Shown piece after piece: positions 55,748-64,000 of a stretch of DNA of 64,000 nucleotides. The stretch spans positions 63,237,590 to 63,301,589 of the forward strand of contig NC_044980.1 in NCBI RefSeq assembly GCF_008728515.1, given 5' to 3'. The DNA is from Papio anubis. Lineage: Eukaryota > Chordata > Mammalia > Primates > Cercopithecidae. The first letter of the stretch is position 1, and every line of letters starts with the position of its first letter. The notes beneath the pieces are model-generated. The model was not told the DNA's origin. It was given only the letters and a program-made list of their open reading frames with translations, and did no database searches. The translations under genes were made by a program, and so were the position numbers.

Positions 55748-58170
55748 AGATAAATGAAACAAAAAGCTGGTTCTTTGAAAAGGTAAATAAAATTGGTAGA
55801 TTATTAGTGAGATTAATTACGAAAAGAAGAAGATCCAAATAAGCTCAATTAGAAATGAAACAGGAGATATTACAACCAATACCACAGAAATACAAAAGAT
55901 CATTCAAGGCTACTATGAACACCTTTATGCACATAAACTAGAAAACATAGAGGAGATGGATAAATTGCTGAAAATATACAACCCTCCTAGATTAAACCAG
56001 GTAGAAATAGAAGCTCTGAACGGGTCAATAATAAGCAGTGAGACTGAAAATTGGTAATTAAAAAGTTACCAACAAAAAAGGTCCAGGACCAGACAGATTC
56101 ACAGCTGAATTGTATCAGACATCCAAAGAATAATTGGTACCAATCCTAAGATGGAGAAAAAGGAAATCCTCCCTAAATCATTCTGTGAAGCTAGTATCAC
56201 GCTAATACCAAAACTAGGAAAGGAAATAACAAAAAGAGAAAACTACAGACCAATTTCCCTGATGAACACAATGCAAAAATCCTCAACAAAATACTAGCTA
56301 ATGGAATCCAACAGCATATCAAAAAGTATCCACTATGATCAAGTGGATTTCATACCAGGATGTAGGGATGGTTTAACATACCCAAATCAATAAATGTAAT
56401 ACACCACATAAACAGAATTAAAAACAAAAATCACATGATCATCTCAATCAATGCCAAAAAAGCATTTGACAAAATCCAACAATGCTTTATGACTAAAACC
56501 CTCAACAAAATCATCATAGAAGGGACATATCTTAAGGTAATAAAAGTCATCTGTGACAAACCCACATCCAACGTTATACTGAACAGGGAAAATTGAAAGC
56601 ATTCCCCCTGAGAACTGGAACAAGACAAGGATGCCCACCTTCACCACTTCTATTCAACATAATACTGAAATTCCTAGCCAGAGCAATCCAACAAGAGAAA
56701 GAAACAAAGGGCATCCAAATCAGTAAAGAGGAGGTCAAACTGTCAAACTGTCACTGTTTGCTGATGACATGATTGTATACCTAGAAAACTCTAAAGACTC
56801 ATCCAAAAAACCCTGAGGACTGGTAAATGAATTCAGCAAAGTTTCAGAATACAAAATTAATGTACACAAATTAGTAGCTCTGCTATACACCAACAGCAGC
56901 CAAGCTGAGGATCAAATCAAGAACTCAACTCCCTTTACAATAGCTGCAAAAAAATAAAATACTTAGGAATATACCTAACCAAGGAGGTGAAAGACCTTAC
57001 AAAGAAAACTTCAAAACACCACTGAAAGAAATTGTAGACGACACAAACGAATGGAAACACCCTCTATGCTCATGAATGAGCAGAATCAATATTGTGAAAA
57101 TGACCATACTGCCAAAAGCAATCTACAAGATTAATGCAATTCCTCTCAAAATGCCACCATCATTCTTCACAGAACTAGAAAAAAAAATCCTAAAATTCAT
57201 ATGGGAACTAAAAAGGAACCTGCATAGCCAAAGCAAGACTAAACAAAAAGAACAAATCTGGAGGCATCACATTACCTGACTTCATACTATAAGGCCATAG
57301 TCACCAAAACAGTGTGGTACTAGTATAAAAATAAGCACATAGACCAATGGAACTGAATAGAGAAAATAGGAATAAAGCCAAATACTTACTGATATAAATA
57401 AAACTGATCTTCGACAAAGCAAACAAAAACATAAAGTGGAGAAAGGACTCCCTATTCAACAAATGGTGCTGGGATATTATCAAGTCACATGTGGAAGAAT
57501 GAAACTGGATCCTCCTATCTCACCTTGTACAAAAACCAACTCAAGACAGATCAAAGACTTAAATCTAAGATCTGAAACCATAAAAATTCTAGAAGATAAC
57601 ATCAGAAAATCCCTTCTAGACATTGGCTTAGGCACAGATTTCATGACCAAGAACCCAAAAGCAAATGCAACAAAAACAAAGATAAATAGATGGAACTTAA
57701 TTAAACTAAAAAGCTTCTGCACAGTAAAAGAAATAATCAGCAGAGTAAACAGACAACCCATAGAGTGGGAGAAAATCTTCACAATCTATGCTTCCAACAA
57801 AGGAAAAATATCCAGAATCTACAAGGAATTCAAACAAATCAGCAAGAAAAAACAAGCAATCCCATCAAAAGGTGGGCTAAAGAAATGAATAGACAATTCT
57901 CAAAAGAAGATATACTAATGGCCAACAAACATATGAAAAAAATGCTCAACATCACTAATGATCAGGGAAATCAAATCAAAACCACAATGTGATATGACTT
58001 TACTCCCACAAGAATGGCCATAATCAAAAAGTCAAAAAACAATAGATGTTGGCATGAATGTGGTGAAAAAGGAGCACTTTTACACTGCTGGTGGGAATGT
58101 AAACCAGTACAATCACTATCAAAAACAGTGTTGAAATTCCTTAAAGAACTAAAAGTAGATCAACCAGTTG

Positions 58171-58470
58171 CTTTTGTTGTTTGTGTTTTGAGACAGAGTC
58201 TCACTCTGTCGCCCAGGCTGGAGTGCTGTGGTGCAATCTCAGTTCACTGCAACCTCCATCTCCCAGATTCAAGTGATTCTCGTGCCTCAGCTCCCCAAGT
58301 AGCTGGGATTACAGGTGTGTGCTACCACGCCTGGCTAATTTTTGTATTTTTAGTAGCGATGGAGTTTCACCATGTTGGCCAGGCTGGTCCCAAACTCCTG
58401 ACCTCAGGTGATCAGCCTGCCTTGACCTCCCAAAGTACTGGGATTATAGGCGTGAGCCACCATGCTCAGC
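58171..58470 (-). mobile_element. AluS element inside L1 ORF2
   Basis: Reverse Alu with a T/GTT-rich tail complement to CATGCTCAGC. The imperfect 15-bp TSD is TAGATCAACCAGTTG (58156-58170) and TAGATTTACCATTTG (58471-58485). Confidence 0.95.
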
Positions 58471-58996
58471 TAGATTTACCATTTGATCCAGCAATACCAC
58501 TCCTGGGTATCTACCCAAAGGAAGAGAAGTCATTATAAGAAAAAGATGCTTGCACACGCGTGTTTGTAGCAGCACATTTCACAATTGCAAAAATATGGAA
58601 CCAGCCCAAATGCCCATCAATTAATGACTGGATAATGGGGGGGGGGGGTGTGACATATATATATTTGAAATACTACTCAGCCACAAAAAGAAATAAATTA
58701 ATGGTATTTGTGGCAGCCTGGATGGAATTGGAGACCATTATTCTAGGTGAAGTAACTCAGGAACAGAAAATCAAACATTGTATGTTCCCACTTGTAAGTG
58801 TGAGCTAAGCTAGAAGGACACAAAGGCATAAGAATGATACAATGGACTTTGGGGACTCGGGAAAGTGTGGGAGGCATGTGAGGGATAAAAGACTGCACAT
58901 TGAGTACAGTGTACACTGCTCAGGTGATGGGCACACCAAAATCTCAGAAATCACCACTGAAGAACTTATTCATGTACAAATAATAATAATTAAATA

Positions 58997-59075
58997 AATA
59001 AATATTAGGGCTTGGTGATGGGGCCAATGTAAGAGATGCAATCACAAAAAATTAATTAAATCATACAATTTTTAA
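58997..59075 (+). other. Possible 3'-transduced segment of the L1
   Basis: After the L1 3' end and an (AAT)n/(AAAT)n tail (to about 58996) comes about 75 bp of non-L1 sequence (GGGCTTGGTGATGGGGCC ...), then the right TSD. Sequence lying between the L1 tail and the TSD is what a 3' transduction leaves. A later local rearrangement is an alternative. Confidence 0.55.
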
Positions 59076-59087
59076 AAAGGTATGTGA

Positions 59088-59209
59088 GGTGATGAAATGA
59101 TGAAAATGTTCAGTATCTTGATTGTAGCAGTAGTTTCATGGGTGTATGCAACTCTAAAAATTAATCAAATTGTACACTTTAACTGAATTCAGCTTATTGT
59201 ATGTAAGTA
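59088..59209 (+). mobile_element. L1M 3' end, right piece of the split copy
   Basis: GGTGATGAAATGATGAAAAT, AGTATCTTGATTGTAGCAG, TTTCATGGGTGTATGCAAC and CAAATTGTACACTTTAACTG are the L1M 3' UTR end in forward orientation, continuing from 50767. Confidence 0.8.
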
Positions 59210-59225
59210 ATCAGGTTGCTTTTAT

Positions 59226-59539
59226 TTTTTATTTGTTTTTATTTTTATTTTTTTTTGAGACGGAGTCTCGCTCTGTCACCCAGACTGGAGTGCAGTGGCC
59301 GGATCTCAGCTCACTGCAAGCTCCGCCTCCCAGGTTTACGCCATTCTCCTGCCTCAGCCTCCCGAGTAGCTGGGACTACAGGCGCCCGCCACCTCGCCCG
59401 GCTAGTTTTTTTGTATTTTTTAGTAGAGATGGGGTTTCACCGTGTTAGCGAGGATGGTCTCGATCTCCTGACCTCGTGATCCACCCGTCTTGGCCTCCCA
59501 AAGTGCTGGGATTACAGGCTTGAGCCACCGCGCCAGGCC
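59226..59539 (-). mobile_element. Young AluY (Old World monkey type)
   Basis: Almost undiverged AluY with GTGGCCGGATCTCAGC, GCCACCTCGCCCGGCTAG and ACAGGCTTGAGCCACC. The exact 16-bp TSD ATCAGGTTGCTTTTAT lies at 59210-59225 and 59540-59555. The tail complement is T-rich and variable (TTTATTTTTATT). Confidence 0.95.
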
Positions 59540-59662
59540 ATCAGGTTGCTTTTATAAGATGTGTAAACTGAAAAGTCTCCAGCATTTATTTCCCATCCCC
59601 AGATGCAATTAACATTGTTATACACTTGTATATTCTGTAGACATTTTATGCATGTGGTAAAT

Positions 59663-59984
59663 TTTTTTTTCTTTTTTTCTTTTTTCTTTTTTTTTTTTTT
59701 TGAGACGGAGGTTCACTCTTGTTGCCCAGGCTGGAGTGCAATGGCACAATCTTGGCTCACTGCAACCTCCACCTCCCAGGTTCAGCGATTCTCCTGCCTC
59801 AGCCTCCCAAGTAGATAGGATTACAGGCATGCACCACCATACCTGGCTAATTTTTCTGTATTTTTAGTAGAGACGGGGTTTCTCCATGTTAGTGAGGCTG
59901 GTCTCGAACTTCCGACCTCAGGTGATCCACCCACCTCGGCCTCCCAAAGTGGTGGGGTTACAGGCGTGAGCCACCACACCCAGC
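59663..59984 (-). mobile_element. AluS element
   Basis: Long T-rich tail complement with C interruptions (59660-59700), then a full reverse Alu from GAGACGGAGGTTCACTCTTG to CCACACCCAGCC. Confidence 0.95.
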
Positions 59985-60373
59985 CCTTGGAAATGCATTC
60001 TTATATACATTGTGTTCCCTTTCTGAAAACAAATGGTACCATACTATGCACACTTTTATACATCTTGTGTTTTTTTCACTAAATATATTTTGAAGATAAT
60101 TCTCTATCAGAATATAAGGAACTCCATTATCCTTTTTTACATCTGCTTAGAATTAGGTGGCATGGATGTAGTATGCTTAATCAGTATTTTATTAATTTAT
60201 GTTATTTTCACTCTTGATATTACATACAGTGTCAAAGTGAATACACTTGTATATATGTAATTTCATACATTTATCTATCCAGAGAGTAAATATGCATCCA
60301 AAAGAAGACTAGAACAAAAAATATAGACCTTTCTAATTTCGATAAATGTAGCAAATTTCCCTTCATGTGTATT

Positions 60374-60473
60374 GTATAAATTTATACTATCACCAGCAGT
60401 TATCAAGTTTTTTAATCTTTGACAATATCATAGGTGAAAAACAGTATCTCGTTACTTGAATTTATGTTTCTCT
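60374..60473. repeat. 100-bp duplicated segment, copy 1
   Basis: In L1M 3' UTR context. Near-identical to 61566-61665 in the same orientation, with roughly 10 differences and one 1-bp gap (shared text CACCAGCAG, TTTTTTAATCTTTG, ACTTGAATTTATGTTT). Confidence 0.85.
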
Positions 60474-61565
60474 AATTGTGAATAGGATTGAGTAACTGCT
60501 CGGTTTCCAGAATCATGAGTATTTCATTTTCTGTGAACCAGTGTTTATAATCTTTGACTATTTTTCTATTATATTCTTAAATATGGACTTATCTATTGGT
60601 AGAAGGTCTTTCTATATAAGCAAAGTATTTTTCACCTCTGTTGTGAGGTACAAATATTTATTTGTTTGTTATATTTTGACTTGATAAGAATGAACTTTAT
60701 CAAATAGTTTTATTTTATAAAATTCTACCGCACATTTCTTCTTGACTACTGAGTTTTGTGTTAGACTTAGACTTTTTCCATCTTATGACCATAAAAAATA
60801 ATTCCCCAGAATTTTCTAAGGCATTTTTATGGTTTTACATTTTATGCTCAAACCTTTAATCAATTGAGAATATATTTTGCTGTAGCATGCTAATTACTCA
60901 AATTTTTCCCAGATGGCTACTCAATTGTTCCAATACCATTTATTGAATAATCCATCTTTTCTCCATTGATTTGAAATGCCACCTTTATCATAGGCTATAT
61001 TCCCATATGTATTTGAATCTATGTCTACACTTCTGTTCTACTGATCCGCCTGTCTATTCATGTAACTATACCAGAATGTTCTAATTGTTATAGCTTTATA
61101 ACAAGAGTCCATAGCTAGTAGGGCTAATTTCCCCTCCTTTCATCTTTTTTTATCCAAATTTTTTCTGGCTCTCCTTGTTTGCATTTTTTTCTGTTTGAGC
61201 TTCAGAACCAGTTTGTATAATTCCACAGATTAAATCCTTTTGATATTTTTATTGGGATTATTTAAAGTTTATAGATTACAGAATATTGACGTATTCCTGA
61301 TTTTGATCCTTTCTATCCAAAATCAATTACAGTACACCTTTTCATTTGTTAGTCTTCTTTTACTAGTCTTTTACTAGTATTTACATTTTTTCTTTATAGA
61401 AATCATGCATATTCTCTTTCCAGTTGTTTTAACCTAATTGCATTGACTAGAATCTCTTAGAACTTGCTAAGTAAGAGCAAGGACATCTTGGTCTTGTTCT
61501 TAATTTTAATGGAAATGTTTATAACATTTTCCTGTTAAGAATCATGCTGTGTTTGTGGCATACAT

Positions 61566-61665
61566 GTATATATTTACACTACCACCAGCAGCTATCAGTT
61601 TTTTAATCTTTGGCAATATTATAGGCAAAAACCAGTATCTCATTTACTTGAATTTATGTTTTTCT
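61566..61665. repeat. 100-bp duplicated segment, copy 2
   Basis: A second copy of 60374-60473, here inside L1M ORF2 text where 3' UTR sequence does not belong. It is followed by small repeats of ACATAAATCTAT (61666-61713). Confidence 0.85.
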
Positions 61666-61720
61666 ACATAAATCTATGTAAACTCTACATAGAAAGAAAC
61701 ATAAATCTATCCATTGAGAG

Positions 61721-62014
61721 TTTTTTTTTTTTTTGAGATGGAGTCTCGCCCTGTCGCCCAGGCTGGAGTGCAGTGGCCCAATCTAGGCTCACTGCAAGCT
61801 CCGCCTCCTAGTTTCATGCCATTCTCCTGCCTCAGTCTCCCGAGTAGCTGGGACTACAGGCGCCCGCCACCACGCCCGGCTAATTTTTTGTATTTTTAGT
61901 ACAGGCGAGGTTTCACTGTGTTAGTCATGATGGTCTTGATCTCCTGACCTCGTGATCTGCCCACCTCGGCCTCCCAAAGTGCTGGAATTACAGGCGTGAG
62001 CCACTGCACCCAGC
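61721..62014 (-). mobile_element. AluY element
   Basis: Reverse AluY from GAGATGGAGTCTCGCCCTGT to CTGCACCCAGC. The exact 10-bp TSD CCATTGAGAG lies at 61711-61720 and 62015-62024. Confidence 0.95.
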
Positions 62015-62204
62015 CCATTGAGAGATTTTTTAAAATCAGAAATGAAAATTGAATTTTAATATTTTTTAGTTTCTATGAACACTATATTATTTTTTAATTT
62101 TACCAATTAATGTAGCAACTTTTAGTAATATATTTTTGTAACAATGAATAATTCTTACATTCCTGGAATGAATTTCATCATGCTGCATTCATTTCATATA
62201 GATA

Positions 62205-62334
62205 GAGAGTGTGAGAGAGAGATGGGGTTTCACTATGTTGCTCAGGTTGGTCTCAAACACCTGGGCTCAAGCAATCCTCCTGCCTTGGCCCCGCAAAGTG
62301 CTGGGATTACAGGCATGAGCTACCATGCCCGGCA
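62205..62334 (-). mobile_element. Alu monomer or truncated AluJ
   Basis: (GAGA)n then ATGGGGTTTCACTATGTTGC to CTACCATGCCCGGC. Only one arm is present, as in a FLAM-type monomer or a truncated AluJ. Confidence 0.85.
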
Positions 62335-62498
62335 TGTATTAATTTTTTAATATGCTGCTGAATGCCATTTGCTAGTTTTTAATTTGGGATTTTACATCAG
62401 TATTCATAAATGAAATTGATAGTCCAAACTTTTGTTCAATCTCTGCTGGATTTTGAAATCAGTGCTAGTTTCATTCTAAAATGTTTTGGAAACTTACA

Positions 62499-62541
62499 TG
62501 TGTGTGTGCGTGCATGGGTGTGTGCGTGTGTGTGTGTGTGT
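62499..62541. repeat. (TG)n microsatellite, interrupted
   Basis: TGTGTGTG with GCGTGCATGGG interruptions inside L1M ORF2 text. Confidence 0.9.
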
Positions 62542-63218
62542 AAGAATAGTTTAAATTGTATTGCAGTTCTCTCACCCTTAAAGATTTCATAGAATTCCCC
62601 TGTGACTCCATCAAACCTAGTGATTCTTAGGAGGAAATTGTTTTATCCATTTATTTTTCCTATCACAAATGATAAGATGACATTTTTATCTCTCTGGGTC
62701 AATCCTGGTCATTTATATTTTTCTATAAAATTATACATTGTATCTGGATTCTCAAATTTATTTCTATAAATGTGAACACAAAGTCATGTGAATTCCTTTC
62801 TTTCCTGTATATGAGGCTCTTTTACTATTATAATTGCTTTTTTTCTATATATGTTTTCTTGCTTTTTGTCTTATTTAAGTAAGCTAGATTATCTTTAAAA
62901 ATTGTTTCCCCACAGAACCAGCTGTTGGACTTGTTATATATACGTTATCCACTTTAAAATTTATTAATTTGTTTTATCCTTATTTTTATTTTTCTGCTTT
63001 CTTTAGCTTTGTTTTGCTTTTATATTTTTAATCTATTAAAACTGGGTGCTTTACTCAGCTGTTTTCATCCTTTATTGTTTATTATTATAAATTTTCCTCT
63101 AAGTACTATATAAGAAAACCTGTATCCTGATGAACTTTTTGTTTTGTTTTCATTATCATTATTTTCTAGATAACTGGCACTTTCAGTTTTGATAACCTCT
63201 TTGACTTAAAAAGTTAAT

Positions 63219-63519
63219 TTTTTTGTTTTGTTTTGTTTTGAGGCATTCTTACTCTGTCACTCAGGCTGAAGTGCAGTGGCACAATCATGACTCACTAAAG
63301 CCTCAATCTTCCCAGACTCTGGTGATCCTCACACCTCAGCCTCCCAAGTAGCTGGGATTACAGGTGCACACTGCCACACATGGCTAAATTTTGTATTTTT
63401 TTGTAGAAATGGGATTTCTCCATGTTGCCCACGCTGGTCTTGAACTCCTGGGCTCATGTGACCCTCTACCTTGGCCTTCCAAAGTGCTGGGAATATAGGC
63501 ATGAGCCACGGCACCCACT
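63219..63519 (-). mobile_element. AluJ element
   Basis: (TTTTG)n tail complement then a diverged reverse Alu from GAGGCATTCTTACTCTGTCA to CACGGCACCCACTC. The TSD AAAAAGTTA lies at 63208-63216 and 63521-63529. Confidence 0.9.
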
Positions 63520-63633
63520 CAAAAAGTTAGTGTTTAAGAGAAGGTTATTCTTTCTCAGCTGTTATTTTGTTTAGTTTCATGATTTTAATTTATGCACAGT
63601 GAATAGAATATATTAAAACTGTTTCTACTTTTT

Positions 63634-63934
63634 TTTTTTTTTTTTTTTTGGAGACAGAGTCTCACTCTGTCATCCAGACTGGAGTGCAGTGGTGTGATCT
63701 CATGCACTGCAACCTCCACACTTCCCAGCTTCAAGCGATTCTCGTGCCTCAGCCTCCTGAGTGGCTGAGATTACAGGTACACACCACCGTGCCCAGCTAA
63801 GTTTTGTATTTTTAGTAGAGACAGGGTTTCACCATGTTGGCCAGGCTGGTCTCAAACTCCTGACCTCATGTGATCCACTCACCTCCGCCTCCCAAAGTGC
63901 TGGGATTACAAGCGTTAGCCACCATGGCTCACCT
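63634..63934 (-). mobile_element. AluS element
   Basis: Poly-T then a reverse Alu from GAGACAGAGTCTCACTCTGT to ACCATGGCTCA. The TSD TTTCTACTTTTT lies at 63622-63633 and 63936-63947. Confidence 0.95.
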
Positions 63935-64000
63935 ATTTCTACTTTTTGAAATGTATTCAGGTGTACCTTATACCCTGAAATTTGGTCAATTTTTTAAATG

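Larger units (their letters stand above)
54289..58808 (+). pseudogene. L1 ORF2 pseudogene of the L1PB-grade element
   Basis: Starts MINRIVPHISTLTLNVNGLN (endonuclease N terminus) at 54289. A stop replaces Gln in the CLQETH motif near 54416. Other readable pieces are NIYAPNTRAPKF and GDFSTPLTALD (54586-54768), SDHSGIKLEI (54892-55086) and the zinc-knuckle CWHECGEKGALLHCWWEC (58014 onward). A microsatellite block with a self-duplication sits at 55319-55747 and an Alu at 58171-58470. Further stops and frameshifts are spread throughout the RT region. Confidence 0.9.
50768..59075 (+). mobile_element. Full-length old primate L1 (L1PB grade), multiply nested
   Basis: Starts in 5' UTR (GTGGCAGATAGGAGGCAGGG) and ends in the 3' end (CACCAAAATCTCAGAAATCA, AAGAACTTATTCATGTAC). 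The exact 12-bp TSD AAAGGTATGTGA lies at 50756-50767 and 59076-59087. Removing the nested L1PA (52173-53599), Alu (58171-58470) and microsatellite block (55319-55747) leaves about 6.1 kb, the normal L1 length. Both ORFs are decayed. Confidence 0.9.
59556..64000 (-). mobile_element. Long L1M (3' UTR through ORF2), runs off the window
   Basis: A reverse-strand L1M can be followed from its 3' UTR (CAAATGGTACCATACTATGC, ACTATCACCAGCAGTTATC) into ORF2 (TTCCAATACCATTTATTGAA, TGTTATAGCTTTATAACAAG, GAGATTTTTTAAAATCAGAA, TAATATGCTGCTGAATGCC, ATTTTCCTCTAAGTACTATA). At the last base it still reads ORF2 (AAATTTGGTCAATTTTTTAA). Five Alus interrupt it. All frames are destroyed. Confidence 0.8.

Noticed and set aside
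55308..55842. Tyr/Ile/His-rich frames with apparent peptide repeats
   Set aside because: They are translations of (TATATG/TATACA)n; the only real information is the embedded L1 ORF2 copy.
1..64000. CRISPR array, phage, plasmid or operon structure
   Set aside because: The sequence is clearly primate nuclear DNA (Alu, L1PA, MIR); no regularly spaced repeats with unique spacers and no bacterial gene organisation.

Overview
The window is primate nuclear DNA. It holds many dimeric Alu elements (AluJ, AluS and AluY grades), primate L1 copies, old L1M/L2/MIR fragments, MaLR LTRs and Tigger/hAT DNA-transposon fossils. Two young AluY copies (6585-6871 and 59226-59539) carry the right-arm variant CCACCTCGCCCGGCTA. 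From memory I associate this with Old World monkey AluY lineages, so a macaque/baboon/guenon-type genome is likelier than human. That is an inference I could not check.

I find no host protein-coding gene, exon, rRNA or tRNA gene that I can support. All sizeable open frames that resemble a protein are decayed L1 ORF1/ORF2, one Tigger transposase remnant, or frames read through Alu sequence. The rest are chance frames. The window is best read as intergenic or deep-intronic sequence.

Layout. 1-12.6 kb: AT-rich sequence with MaLR LTRs, MIRs, a MIR split by an L1M that was itself split by two Alus (5.6-7.6 kb), and a Tigger-type transposon split by a THE1/MST-type LTR (10.3-11.1 kb). 12.6-14.7 kb, 17.7-20.4 kb, 23.2-25.1 kb and 27.8-29.65 kb: mostly repeat-free blocks, the best places to look for conserved regulatory sequence. 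15.3-21.8 kb: two decayed L1M 3' regions. 25-31.3 kb: L2, AluJ with a tail-born AT minisatellite, MaLR LTR, a tailless AluS and MER5. 31.3-40.1 kb: an L1M broken by two Tigger-family transposons, then a near full-length reverse-strand L1PA with a 16-bp target duplication. 42-47.6 kb: a GGAA microsatellite, an L2 carrying MER20 and another hAT fossil, MER1, a MaLR LTR, and a class I ERV LTR carrying an AluY. 47.8-59.2 kb: L1M fragments and a full-length forward-strand L1PB-grade element. That element contains a 5'-inverted L1PA, an Alu, and a microsatellite holding a second copy of part of its own ORF2. 59.2-64 kb: a long reverse-strand L1M peppered with Alus.

No new gene system is evident. 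The notable content is nested-insertion architecture with readable target-site duplications (TSDs), including a clean twin-priming L1, a probable 3' transduction, an ORF2 self-duplication inside a microsatellite, and an Alu that lost its tail at a microhomology. Repeat family names are from recognition by eye; boundaries without a stated TSD are approximate to tens of bases.
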